A stretch of 64,000 bases of DNA from Bryopsis sp. KO-2023 (lineage: Eukaryota; Chlorophyta; Ulvophyceae; Bryopsidales; Bryopsidaceae). The stretch spans positions 1,488,001 through 1,552,000 of the forward strand of contig BSYQ01000004.1 in the NCBI GenBank assembly GCA_030272585.1. Direction: 5' to 3'. A program made the translations under genes and the position numbers. Below the pieces are notes generated by a model, which saw only the letters and a list, made by a program, of their open reading frames with translations, was not told the DNA's origin and did no database searches. Positions 1 to 11,781 of this stretch are shown piece by piece (the stretch's first letter is position 1; each line of letters begins with the position of its first letter).

Positions 1-332
1 TCATGTGCAGAGGTACTACAAATTTGCACATGTTCACAAAGAAACGTTGGGAAAAAAAGGTCTTGTTTTGATTCATGCAAATGGAGTTACAGTGATGGCA
101 GGGTCTGGCACTGTTCAAGGAAAGCAGCAAGGAGCTCAAATACTACTAAAAAAAAATACAAAAAAGATTCATCATGTGAATGCATTTGCAGGTCATACTG
201 GCAGAGGGGGTTATTGTTCATGACTGGTACAGAGGAGATGTCCAAGATGGATTCGATATCGACCTTGTGCGTCTCAAAGTGCCCTCCACCAAACAACCAG
301 CGTTGCTAGCTAAAAGTGAACAAACCCTAGGG
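1..332 (+). pseudogene. Fragment of a serine protease-ankyrin gene (protease middle part)
   Basis: This stretch is a near copy of 8,569-8,890 in pseudogene B. It holds the tail of the His-exon intron and most of the exon that carries the catalytic Asp, from VILAEGV to the SEQTLG region. The usual NDIALL-type motif reads FDIDLV here, so Ala is replaced by Asp next to the catalytic Asp. Similarity stops at about 332 and no Ser exon (GDSGGP) follows, so this is a truncated duplicate. Its upstream part may lie outside the window. Confidence 0.75.
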
Positions 333-1224
333 TTCAAAGCTTTAAAGCTTCAAAGATTTAAAAATTTCGGGAACAACATTAAGCCTCCTTGCCGAAATGG
401 AAGGATTTCTCAGTGGTGGGTGAATCACCACTGTATGAAATAAGCTGAATTCTGGCCGGCTCCAAAGCCAATATTGTCTTTTGGTGAAAACACATAGAAC
501 CATAAAACGGTTCTGTTGCTGCCCATTCCCTTTCATTTCTTCCATTTCTTCCAGTCAACAGCTGCACGCAACTTCATTTTCGGATCGGAAGCTGGTGGTA
601 TTGTAGAGCTGCAATACATTCTCAAATACCTTCCTTGTTCTCAAAAATCAAGGGGTGTAAATCCTCAGAAGAAAAAAAAGGATGCTCAGCGATTGTTGAA
701 AGCATTGAGATGGAGGCTTGGGAACAGTCTTCCCACAGCACACACAGAATCATTGCAAACAAAAACAAACATCTGGGCGAAAATCACCTACCACAGATCC
801 ATGTCCAGTCGCGTATCAGCTGCTTGATGGTAGGCCACAGTGCTAGGTGCCAGGACTTGCACGAAGTGTGTGAAGTTGTGAGATACCATGAAATGACCTG
901 CTGTCACTGTCCTCATCCTGCTCCTCTAAAACCCTGTGATATTTATCCTTGCTCTCATCTGTTACCCCCTGTCTTCTTTTCGAATAGAAGAACGAATATA
1001 TTGGGGTGTGTGTTCCCTGACTCGTTTACTCGTGGTGAGTGGGGGGAGGGACTAAAAAAGGCAGAAAAAAGAAAGCGGGAGTGAAGACCTTTTTTTTTCC
1101 TGTTTGGATGGTAGAGGCGGCGTGATGGAACGGCGAGGGGACTGCTGCCTGTGGAGGAAGAGAATCGCGTTGCCGTGGAGTCGATCCAAAAAGTATTTTT
1201 AGTATTTTGCCGCTAACAAAAACC
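333..1224. other. Intergenic stretch without a recognised gene
   Basis: Several open frames of about 100-150 codons overlap on both strands, but none shows a recognisable domain or a splice pattern shared with the neighbouring genes. The stretch lies between the protease fragment and the 5' block of gene A. Confidence 0.5.
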
Positions 1225-1351
1225 CTCCGTCAGGGGGGGGGGGCTTGCACGAAATGTATGGAGCTATGAAATCGTGACCAGCTTCCGATGTCCCCCCTCC
1301 TGGTCGCCTTAAAAGCGAGACGAATTCGAGCTCTGAATAGCTCAGATCGAA
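1225..1351 (+). promoter_or_regulatory. Conserved 5' block of the protease-ankyrin genes
   Basis: About 110 bases directly upstream of the gene A start are clearly similar to the sequence upstream of genes C (about 23,585-23,690) and D (about 28,648-28,755). Shared pieces include CTTGCACGAA, ACCAGCTTCCGATGTCC and CAGATCGAAATGA around the start codon. Genes C and D carry a perfect inverted repeat, ACTTGCAC-TTC-GTGCAAGT, where A keeps only half. The conservation suggests a shared promoter or 5' UTR, although recent duplication alone could also explain it. Confidence 0.5.
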
Positions 1352-4300
1352 ATGATTTCTGTTCTTTTTCAAGCGGCGTTTGCCTTGCTGGTTATCATAC
1401 ACGCGATCACCAACACAACAGCCGTTTCCTCGGAAGCCTCAGGTAGCACCAGCTCTGTTGTACTTCTGCGTTGAAAGCAACTGTGGGCCGTGTCATTTTG
1501 AGATTGTGGAGTTTTGCAGGATCTCCCCGAAACGGCGGCACAGGCGGCTGGAGATGGCAGGTGGGCCGATCTTTTCCGATTGTGAATTCAATGAATTCTG
1601 GTTTTTTGGGGAAAAGGCTGAGGTCTTGACGACTACTCGCCTCGTTCAGGAGACTAACTCGACGGAATCCGATCCGATCAGCACCGCCACGATCGCAAGG
1701 AACCTGCTTCAAGACGCAGGGCTATTCGTCAGGGTACGCAATCCTCCACATGTTCTCAGTACCGTTCCGATCAAGTGCGTTTTCTGAATGTGAAAATCGG
1801 CTTTGAGCAGGGAGGGCACCCTGCACCTGAAGGTAGATTCACGTACGCGTGCTCGTTGAGGGAGACTGGCACGCGAGCGCATGGCTGCGGTGGGGCCTTG
1901 GTGGCAAAAAAGTGGGTTCTGACGGCGGCCCATTGCGTTTATGGACCAGAATCTATCGGCGCTACACCGATTGTGTATGTGGGGGCGCATGGAATAAACG
2001 ATGAAGCCGGTGCTGAGGTGATGTTGGTACACCAGAGCGCTACACAAAAAGTTCATTTCCAGACATGGAATGCCAACGAGTGTGAATATCAGTTTTTGCT
2101 GATGCCACCTTAGACATATCAACATCAAACATGGGATCTGATTCACAATCCATTCGTACCTTTGATTTGTGATGGAAAAAGACTGATCTGGACTTCAGGT
2201 GATACCCTCGGTGAAAGTCTTCGTCCATGAAGGTTGGACAGGAAATGGCGACGATGGCAACGACATTGCTTTGCTCCTCCTGGAAAGAGAGTCCACAAAA
2301 ACGCCAGTCAGGCTGCCGGATGCATCCCAGCAGCTGGGGACAAGTCAAATAGTGGCGGCTCTGGGTTGGGGTAGGATTTCGGACAAGGGACCTCTGCCAA
2401 GCACCCTCCAAGTGGCTGATGACCTTGAATACGTCGAAAACATAAACTGCTTGAATGTTTGGAGCCAAATTAAAGACAACATGCTGTGTGCCCATGCAAC
2501 CTCTCAGGGAACATGCCAAGGCAAGTGTTGATGCAATCATCAAAGCATAGATCTATTGCTTTCAAATTGAAGGTATGCTCATCTACCGTTCACGACGTGT
2601 ACCTATATCTATCCTATGGCTATCACAGCTCAGTTGCAATGGAATATTTTGTGGCAGGTGATTCTGGGGGTCCCCTAGTGATCCCTGATGAAGGTGGAGT
2701 TCCAGATTTCGACCTCCTGGTTGGATTGGTTTCTTTTGGACCTGATGATTGTGGAGGTTCAGAGGAGGGCAGGTTCAAGCCAGGAGTGTACACCAGGGTC
2801 AGCTCCTTTCGCCAATGGATTGATGAAAAAATGGTAGGATTCTTTGGTGCATGCAATTGGTTGATTTCTGACACTTTGTGCTTGTGTGCTCTATACAAAC
2901 CAATCAATCATCATTCATCTGTAGTCCTGAGCGACAAAAAAAAGTCACCCACCATGATGTTGAAACGTGCTTTTGTGTGGGTGCTCGATATGGCACTCAC
3001 TTCAATTTAGGATTATTGTATGTATGTAGGCATTTTTCACAGCTGTTTGTTTTTGTTTAAAGGGCTTTCAAACCTCTGCCTCTGAGACATCCCCACCCAG
3101 TGAGGCTAAGAGTCCATCCGAAAATGTTGATGATGCTGCCGAGGTAATTTTCGATAGCATGGTTTGGATAATCCAACACTTTTGGTTTGGATTGTTTGTG
3201 GAATTCAGATGCAAATTCCATTTTAGTTGCAGTTTTGTGCAGTACTCAATTTGAATAGAGATAAATGTTCTAACACTCTTCTCAGCCGACACACGTCCAA
3301 TCAGCTATGATAAACCCTGGTGTGGATTTTCCGTACTGTATCAATTTTTTTGTCGATGATGCTGCTGAGGTAATGCTGGATTGCAAGCAATCCAGCTCAG
3401 CGTTATCGTATGTATCTAGTCATTCTTATAGGTGCTCGAAAGTTTTTCTTGTAGGGTTCACAAACTTCTTCCCCTGAGACATCCCCACCCAATGAGGCTG
3501 AGAGTCCAGCCGAGAATGTTGATGATGCTGCTGAGGTAATTTCTGATCGCATGGTTTGGATAAGTCCACATTTTTGGTTTGGATCGTTTGTGGAATTCAG
3601 ATGTAGTAAATTCCATTTCAGTTGCAGTTTGGTGAAGTACTACAATTGAGCTACAATTGAGTTTTGGGGCTTTTCAGAAAACTTATCCATATGAATGCCT
3701 CGCCCTAAACCTCGCCCCAGTTGGCACAAGTCCTATCAGCTATGACAGCCCTGACGTGAATTTTTCGTGATGTATCATTTTTTTTTTGAAACAGGGAATA
3801 TGCCGCGAGGATTGTGACAAACTGAATGCTGATCTCTACTCCGCCGCCGGTTCTGGGGATTCCGAAAAAGTGAAGGTACTTTTTTGAGTGATTGCTTTTG
3901 TATTGAAGCCAAACACAACACGACAAGCCAAAGTGGAGGTGTTTTTGTTGATTTTCAGGAGCTGCTTTCAAAGGGGGCGGATCCATCATCCACGCATGGA
4001 GACTCAAATGCTACTCCATTGCTTCCTGCTGCTTTCGAGGGTCATGTGGGGATTGTTGAAATGTTGATTGAAAAAGGTGATTGGCTTCTTTCTTTTGCAT
4101 GGTAATGACACATGGTAAAACAGAGAAATTCTCACTGCATTTTCCCAAGGGCACCCGATTCAGACAAGGAACATTAAAAAGAAGAAATCAGGAATGTGAA
4201 AAACTATTGCTTTGCAAACATGGATATGATAAACACGGACTGAAAATCCTTCCACCTGCAATTTCTTGAACAGCATGGTGCGTAATGTATGTTTTCGCAT

Positions 4301-7300
4301 GCCAAAGCTGTTCCAAGTGCCATGCAATATTATTATTTGCAACCCATTTTGATTTATTTGAATAGATCCTTACAGCAGGTAGTGAGTATTTTTTTCTTGG
4401 ACGAAAGCATGGCAACACTGCCTCCATTCTGCGTTATAATGTCACTTTTTTCTAAGTTCTGTCCAGTTTCTAAGGTTGATGAAGGAACACTTCCTTCAAT
4501 GATTGTTATGCAGGTGCTGACATTGATGCCCAGAATGATCATGGCTTTACCGCATTATTTTATGCTGCACGAAACGGTAACTTGGATGCTGCCAAGGTCT
4601 TGGTCAGAGCAGGTAAAATATTCTGTAGAAACTCCAGGGACTCTGTTTTTGGCAGGAATTTTATATTTAGCCACTCCCCTATGACAGCTTCACTAGCAAA
4701 AACACAAAAGTTTGATTGGACAGGCGACACCTTTTTCAAAACACAATGCGTTTTCCAGTGTTTTTCCAGTGTTTTTTTTTTTCTTGCAATCTGCTGAGTG
4801 GTACTTTTCTTCGGACATCGTTTGGGGGGACTTGGGTCATTTCCAGCTGTTTAACGAAATGTCCCAATTTCATTTTTCCTCCCCCTGGAAGGACTGCGAC
4901 TACGGTGCATCCTATTCTGGATTCCAAAACCACACAAAAACTGAAAATTGTATACAAATGCTGGCATGATTTCTTAACAAAAATATTGGATTCCCACAAT
5001 TCAGAGCGCAAAATCACTCCCCTTTTCTATTAGATATCGTTCGAAATTGATGTCAAGCTGCAGTTGGTGTGATCGCAAATGCACAAGCTATGCACTAGTT
5101 TCCAAAAATGTGTGTGTTTTTTCAGGGGCAACTGTGGATTTGGAAAGAGACACCGGAGGCACCCCTTTGATGATTGCAGCGCAAGGAGGGAAGGTTGAAA
5201 TAGTGGAGTTTCTCCTGGAATCAGGTGGTCAAAATTGCCAGCATGGTGACCAAGTAATATTTGCCGAATTTTAATCTTTTTTGAGTTTTTTGGGTGGGGT
5301 GATTTGAGCAGCGGTAGAGCGGAATTTGCAACGAAAAGAGTTTTGCTCAGAAAAAACCTACTCGCAAGTGATGGGGTGATGGAATTGTTGAGTTTTTAAA
5401 ACTGGACCAAAAAAACAAATATGTAATTTGAAAATTCCCTTTGTGTGTCTTTATCTTTTTCCTTTTTGTTCTCCTTTTTTTCTGTTTTACACTCAATGAT
5501 TGTTGATGCAGGTGCTGACATTGATGCACAGACTCCTGAAGGCTCAACCGCATTATATTCCGCTGCAGGATTCGGTCAGTTGGACTCTGCCAAGGTCTTG
5601 GTCAGAGCAGGTAAAATATTCTGTAGAAACTCCAGGCACTTTGTTTTTGGCAGGAATTTTATATTTAGCCACTCCCCTATGACAGCTTCACTAGCAAAAA
5701 CACAAAAGTTTGATTGGACCGGCGACACCTTTTTTAAACCACAATGCGTTTTTCCAGTGTTTTCCTTTCTTTTTTTTCCTTGCAATCTGCTGAGTGGTAC
5801 TTTTCTTCGGACATCGACATACTTTTATCGTTTGGGGGGACTTGGGTCATTTCCAGCTGTTTAACGAAATGTCCCAATTTCATTTTTCCTCCCCCTGGAA
5901 GGACTGCGACATACGGTGCATCCTATTCTGGATTCCAAAACCACACAAAAACTGAAAATTCATTATGTTGCTCCCTAGGCTATTTCATGGTGAATAGCAC
6001 CCCCCAACTACTTAACATTGCTGAAATTCCAAGTTGGAGGAAATTCCTGGTTGCATACAAACGATGGCATGATTTCTTAACAAAAATCTTGGATTCCCAC
6101 AATTCAGAGCGCAAAATCTCTCCCCTTTTCTATTGGATATCGTTCAAAAATTTATGTCGAGCTGCAGTTCGTGTGATCGCAAATGCACAAGCTATGCACT
6201 AGTTTCCAAAAATGTGTGTGTTTTTTCAGGGGCAACTGTGGATTTGAAAGGACTCACCGGATTCACCCCTTTGATCATTGCAGCGCAAACAGGGGAGGTT
6301 GAAATAGTGGAGTTTCTCCTGGAATCAGGTGGTCAAAACTGCCAGCCAAACAATATTTGCCGATTTTTTTTTTTTTTTCGAGTTTTTTGGGTGGGGTGTG
6401 ATTTGAGCAGCGGTAGAGCGGAATTTGCAACGAAAAGAGTTTTGCTCAGAAAAAACCTACTCGCAAGTGATGGGGTGGTGGAAATGTTGAGTTTTTAAAA
6501 CTGGACCAAAAAAACAAATATGTAATTTGAAAATTCCCTTTGTGTGTCTTTGTCTTTTTCCTTTTTGTTCTCCTTTTTTCTGTTTTACACTCAATGATTG
6601 CTGATGCAGGGGCCAACGTTGATGCACAAAACGATGAAGATGTAACTGCATTGGTTTCTGCTGCACAAGAGGGTCGCTTGGATGTCGCCAAGGTCTTGGT
6701 TGAAGCAGGTGAGATTTAATAAAGGAGCTCTTTTTGGTTTTTTCCTTTTTTCAGGAACGTTAATGCATCTGCACCCCCCTTGCAGCTTTCGTGCAAAAAC
6801 AAATTGTGAATAGGATATGGACACTGCTTTCGCAACAGAACACAAGGTTGCAGTGTTTTTCCATGGTTTTACTTTCCTTTTTTTCTTGCAGTGTGAGCTT
6901 CAGGATTGGTTTGCATTTGAAATATGTAACCAAGTAGCAAGGCAACCACCCCCCAGAAAAATTTATTTTTTTTCATTTATTTTTCCTCAGGACATATCCA
7001 TGAGAATAAGTTTCCATGTGTTGAGGAGCTTTGGGTGCCTGTAGTATCCCCCCTTTAAATTTCTTCCCCGTTATGTTGCAAAGTGAAAGCAGAAGTCTTT
7101 TCTTGTGTTCAATAAATTCAGTTTTTTCACAAGAAAAAAACTGAATTGTCCACGCATTTCTTTGTTTCAAAGACACGCTGAATTTTGATGTTCCAGGGGC
7201 AACTGTGGATTTGGAAAAAGACAACGGGTTCACCCCTTTGATCATTGCAGCGCAAAAAGGGGATCTTGAAATGACGGCGTTGCTCCTCGAATCAGGTGCC

Positions 7301-7648
7301 CCCTTGTGAACCTATCTCCTATTATCAATGCCACTCTTTGCATCAGTCTTCTGGAATGTTTTGAGTAGAGGATTTGTGATTTGCTCCACAGGTGCCAATG
7401 TGAATGCTCGTGATGATGATGGTCAAACGCCCTTGCACCACGCAGCCATTTATGGGAGTGGCGAAGCCATTGAATTGTTGAAAAATGCTGGCGCTGATCT
7501 CAGTATCGAGGACAAGGATGGGGATACGATCGAGGATAAAATCTGTCAGTGCCTGAAGATTACTGGTCCTAAGAAATCCAATTTCTGCAGGAAACGAACA
7601 TGCGGTGAAGGAGAGATAGAACGCCTCAAAAAAATTCTGAAAGGTTGA
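1352..7648 (+). CDS. Secreted serine protease-ankyrin repeat fusion, gene A
   Basis: Seventeen exons join in frame to give about 710 residues. Exon ends: 1352-1442, 1520-1560, 1650-1733, 1811-2017, 2199-2520, 2658-2833, 3063-3143, 3455-3535, 3795-3875, 3959-4076, 4514-4612, 5126-5224, 5512-5610, 6230-6328, 6610-6708, 7197-7295, 7392-7648. Order of parts: signal peptide (MISVLFQAAFALLV...), short propeptide, chymotrypsin-fold protease with His in LTAAHC, Asp in GNDIALL and Ser in GDSGGP, two 27-residue Ser/Pro/Glu linker exons, then ankyrin repeats with one 99-base exon per repeat, and a Cys-containing tail (CQCL...[15 protein letters not shown]). S1 position 189 is Gly, so trypsin-like specificity is not expected. 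The intron before the Ser exon starts with GC. Extracellular proteolysis is inferred; the partner of the ankyrin part is unknown. Confidence 0.88.
2521..2657 (+). other. GC-AG intron before the catalytic Ser exon
   Basis: The donor reads CCAAG then GCAAGT and the acceptor is GGCAG. Only this splice restores CQ-GDSGGP in frame. Genes C (at 22,411) and D (at 27,512) use the same GC donor, while B and F have GT at this position. Confidence 0.8.
3340..3420 (+). repeat. Partial extra copy of the linker exon
   Basis: A short piece ending in the codons for VDDAAE plus a GTAATG donor repeats the 3' end of the two full linker exons (3,063-3,143 and 3,455-3,535). It has no acceptor of its own, so it is a relic of linker-exon duplication. 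Confidence 0.55.
4514..7295 (+). repeat. Tandem amplification of a two-exon ankyrin unit
   Basis: Three units follow each other, each with an ADIDAQ/ANVDAQ-type exon and an ATVDLE-type exon (4,514-5,224, 5,512-6,328, 6,610-7,295). The introns of the first two units (from 4,613 and from 5,611) are nearly identical for hundreds of bases, so that duplication is recent. The third unit is more diverged in its introns. Genes C and D have only one such unit. Confidence 0.85.
7115..7147. repeat. Short hairpin in a gene A intron
   Basis: AATTCAGTTTTTT is followed, after a six-base spacer, by AAAAAAACTGAATT, its inverted complement. It lies just upstream of the exon at 7,197. No function is evident. 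Confidence 0.6.
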
Positions 7649-7659
7649 TGTCACAATCG

Positions 7660-8340
7660 TGTGTGTTGGATTTCCTTTCAATCGTTTTGGTCGTTCAAGG
7701 GAATGGGGATGTTGTTGCTGTTGTGTAACCGATATTGGATATTGACTGAGATGGATGCGATGGGGACGGTGAAGCTATGCTTCAAGATTCAAATAGATTT
7801 GTTGGTATGAATTTTGGGAAGAAATCTGCATGTTCAAAAAGTGTGGTCTGTGTTAAGCACTACCAACAGCCACTTTTTGCCAAAATGAGCACAGTTTTTG
7901 AATGATCGATGAAGTGCCCGTCCTTCCCCCCCCCCTTTTTTCGATAAGAAAACAGGCGCTGGAAAGCTAAGAACAAGGTGAATTCGAATGGCACTCTAAA
8001 TTTTTTCGCTACCAAAAAAAATGTTGAATTTAACAGCGGCACCGCTTTGGAAACAAGACACACAAGGCCCCAACGTTTCTCCAGTGTTTCCCTTCCCGTT
8101 TGTTTCCTGAACAGCTTCAGCGTTGGATTGCATTCAAATTTCGAAGATATGACTGAGTGCCAAAGCGGTTTCTACCTACAGAATTTCGTGACTTCGAAGT
8201 CACAGATAAATTTTTATCTTTTCTTGAGTTCAACCCCATGAACAAAAAGTTATTTTTCACCTTTTCACCTTTCCAGTAACTCCTGGCTGGCTTTCAGTTA
8301 CCCCTCTGAAACTGGATACCAAATACTGACTGGGGGTAGT
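7660..8340. repeat. 3' flank of gene A, inverted copy at about 23,930-24,540
   Basis: The non-coding sequence after the gene A stop is repeated in reverse orientation after the gene D stop, with the same order of blocks: the GATGTTGTTGCTG region, the CCAACGTTTCTCCAGTG region, the CTTCAGCGTTGGATT region and the CTGGCTTTCAGTTA end. A and D therefore share origin well beyond their exons. No gene is seen in this stretch itself. Confidence 0.8.
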
Positions 8341-8370
8341 GTTGAAAGAAAAATGTGATATGTGCATATA

Positions 8371-11187
8371 CAGGGGGGACATGACGCTCCTAAAAGTCGG
8401 TTTCCTTGTGCTTGCTCCCTGAAAACCATGGGCGTTCGAATTCATCAGTGCCTCCATGGAGGCACCTTGATTGCCCCGGTCTTGACTGCAGCCCATTGCT
8501 TTATTGGGAAAAAAACCCTGGGGTCAACATTTCTGGTGTATGGGTGCCCATGGAATCGATGATGAATCATGTGCAGAGGTACTGACATGTTCACAAAGAA
8601 ACGTTGGGAAAAAAAGGTCTTGTTTTGATTCATGCAAATGGAGTTACAGTGATGGCAGGGTCTGGCAACGTTCAAGAAAAGCAGCAAGGAGCTCAAATAC
8701 TACTCAAAAAGAAAAACAAAAAAGATGCATCATGTGAATGCATTTGCAGGTCATACTGGCAGAGGGGGTTATTATTCATGACAGGTACAGATCTAGAGGA
8801 GACGTTCAAGATGGATTCGATATTGCCCTTGTGCGTCTCAAAGTGCCCTCCACCAAACAACCAGTATTGCTAGCTGAAAGTGACCAAACCCTTGGGGAGG
8901 GTCTTTTGCTAGCCACCGCAGGGTGGGACAAGACCAGAAAGCGCAATTCAATCCCTGAAATCCTTCAATTTGCAGACCAAGTGGAGTAAGTCAGCAACAA
9001 AAACTGCAGGCGAAGACGGCCTAAGCTAAAAAGAAATATGCTTTGTTCTTTCTCCAGCTCACAAGCAGCGTGCCAGGGTAAACAATCGGGGTTGCGTTAT
9101 GTTCGAGAAACCGCAATGCTGTTCTGGAGAAGTGGAATTTCTGTTTGAAATTTATGGTTTCCTTGTATGGGTCTGAGAATTGTTTGTGAATTTATCCAGG
9201 CGATTCTGGAGGTCCTTTGTTACTTGCAGACAGCAAGGGTGGGGACAGCATCATCGACGGCAATCCAGAATTTGATGTGTTGATTAGCATCGTATCTTTC
9301 GGACCGCTCAATTGTGATTCGACGAAAGCGGATGTGCACACTAGAGTCGGCAGTTTCTGGAAATGGATATATAAGAAAATGAGGACTTCTCCATCCAAAT
9401 TCACCACTTCTTCGGTGAGCATGACATGTATACCTATATATATATATGTGGTGTGTGTATTGATTTGAAAGTAGTTTACACAAGGCCAAATGGCCGAGTG
9501 CAGCCCGTTCACGAAAATGTGTTATAGGCTGACTCAGAAAAGAAACCACCGTAGCAACACAAGGTCCATGTTTAGCTCTCTACCCCGAGGATAAACTAAA
9601 AAGAAACTGGTTCAAGCATCCAGAAAACCATGATTACCATTGCATGGGCAGGCCCAGAAATAAAAATAAAAAGCACTGAGCCGAATCGCGTAGCCAATGG
9701 TGTGTGTATGTAAGTGTGTATGTTCTTATATCTTCGGAAAAAAAAATTCCTGCAAGAAAACTGGGGTGATAGGAATTTGCTTTATGTTCGGAAAAGAAAG
9801 GTGTGGAGCGGGCTTTTCAAGAGAGTGGATGGAATGACCAGACAACAAAATGAGTGAAATTCTTTAAAACGGACTTTCTCATTCATTTCCATGCTACAAT
9901 CGGAAATTATATTTATTCTTTTTTATTATTCACCTTTTGTCGACACAGCGTTGATTTTCGTCAAGTTTAAGATCGACTTCGAACTCTTCCTTCAATAATT
10001 GTTGCTGCAGGTGCCGATGTTGATGCACAGCTTGATAGTGGCACAAGTGTGCATTATTTAGTACTGCACAAATCGATCATTTGGAAATCGCCAAAAGTCT
10101 TGGTCAAAGCAGGTAAGTCATGCAGTTGTGCTTGTTGCAGGGACTCTAGATGGAGCCACTCACCTATTCCAGCTTTGTTCACGAAAAAAAAACCAAAAAA
10201 ATTGAGAATGTGATTCTTTTAGATTAAGTTCCAGCGTCCGTTTGCATTGAAAAAAAATTATTGAGCAGCGGGGCAAAACTCCCCACAGAAATTGTATTTT
10301 TTTTACGTGTCTGTTTTTCTTCAGCTCATAATTCATACCCATTACCTGAAAATGATTTTCAGGAACTGTTGCCTGCCTTCTTTTTTCCCTTGTGATTTTT
10401 TTTTTCTGCCCACCCAAAAAGAAAAAAAAACAAAAACAACAGGCACACCCTTTCATTCATTTCCGTTGCCTTATTTTTGCTTTCTAATTTCCAACTGCGA
10501 TGGTAAATCAAACGATTTTTTTGCCATTCCTTTGCCCAGAGATGAACTTCAGGGTTGCTGTTTGATGTTTCAGGGGCAACTATGGATTTGGAAAGAGGCA
10601 CCGGAGAGACCGCTTTGATGGTTGCAGCGCAAAACAAAAAAATGAAGGTGGCTGAGTTTCTCCTGGAATCAGGTGCCTCTTTGGGGAAGATTCGTCCCAC
10701 CTGTTGAAATTTTATACCAATTTTACAGCAGTCGGCAGAAGTCTTCTGGAATGTTTTGCTCAAGGATGCTTTGATGGAATTGCAATAGAGGCTTTGTGCA
10801 CAGGTGCCGATGTGGATGCTCGCAGTTATTGGTCAGAGGATACAGCGTTGCATTGGGCTGCCTTTTGCTGGAAACCCAGACTTGGTCCAATCGCTTTTGG
10901 ACAATGGAGCTGAAGTAGATGCCCGAACCAAGACTGGGCATACCCCTGGGCTCTGGGCAGCCTATTTTGGGAGTGGCAAAGTCATTGAAGTTTTGAAAAA
11001 GGCTGGTGCTGATGCTGGGAATACGACCGAAGAAGATGCAATCTGCCAGTGCTTGAAGGTCACTGATCTAAGAAAACTGGGTTGTGGGGAAGGAACATGC
11101 GGGGAAGGAGAGATAGAACGCCTTTTCCATGTGGAGAATGGATCAATCAGTTTTACATGCAAACGCGTGAAATATACAACTTTTTAA
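8371..11187 (+). pseudogene. Serine protease-ankyrin pseudogene B
   Basis: Recognisable exons are the His exon (from 8,371; LTAAHC present), the Asp exon (about 8,754-8,986; FDIALV), the Ser exon (about 9,200-9,375; GDSGGP), two ankyrin exons (about 10,012-10,110 and 10,575-10,673) and the last exon (from 10,802) with CQCL and CGEGEIERL. No signal peptide or propeptide exon is visible upstream, and the linker exons are missing. The His exon has lost two bases in the VYVGAHG region, the 10,012 exon has local frame shifts that cancel out, and the last exon has one extra T near 10,865. The C-terminal end diverges from the family and runs to a later stop. The protease part is the most diverged of the A-D set. 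Confidence 0.8.
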
Positions 11188-11240
11188 GGTCAGCAGCAGC
11201 AGGTGGTCATGTAGATGTTTGGTGCAACTGAGGGGGAGCA
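11140..11240. repeat. 3' end block of B, inverted copy at about 19,175-19,280
   Basis: Blocks such as CATGTAAAACTG, CACGCG/CACACC-TTTGCATG and CAGGTGGTCATGTAGATGTTT are found again on the other strand beyond the end of gene C. This places B opposite C in the inverted duplication. Confidence 0.65.
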
Positions 11241-11781
11241 CCGGTGGCTGACATATGGTCTAATATGTTTGATCGATAATGAATGTGAAAATGGAAGGAA
11301 ACCCTTTTAGTGGGACCGGTGCTTCAAGTTCTCAAAGCATCTGTTGCTGTGACAACTCTGTAGTGGAATATCGGTAGGAAAAAAAAAACCCCTCCAGACT
11401 TGCACCAGCCACGTGAATTCACTGTAATTCGATAATATAGGTTGGTCTGTGATCCACAATCTGTATTGTTTCCATCTGCAACTCTTTTTTTCATTCTCAA
11501 GGCTAAATCTGAATTCAGAAAACCATGACATTCAATTATTTTTCGTAACCTTTCCATTTTTAAGAAACTGGAAATTCCGGAAGCAATCTGGTTTCATCTG
11601 TTGGTGTTGAAATGTTTAAACATGGGATGTGGATTGTGACTTATTGCCACCACCCAGATTTTTGAAGATTGATAACAATAATATTGCAGAGAAAAACATT
11701 GGCTTTTCAATGAAGGAAGCTCTTGATGGAACACAAATGGACAAGATGAAATAGTCTAAAGGAATGAATTCCCCACTATCC
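11241..11781. other. Intergenic stretch without a recognised gene
   Basis: AT-rich sequence between pseudogene B and the secreted repeat protein. I see no open frame of interest and no repeat shared with other parts of the window. Confidence 0.5.
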
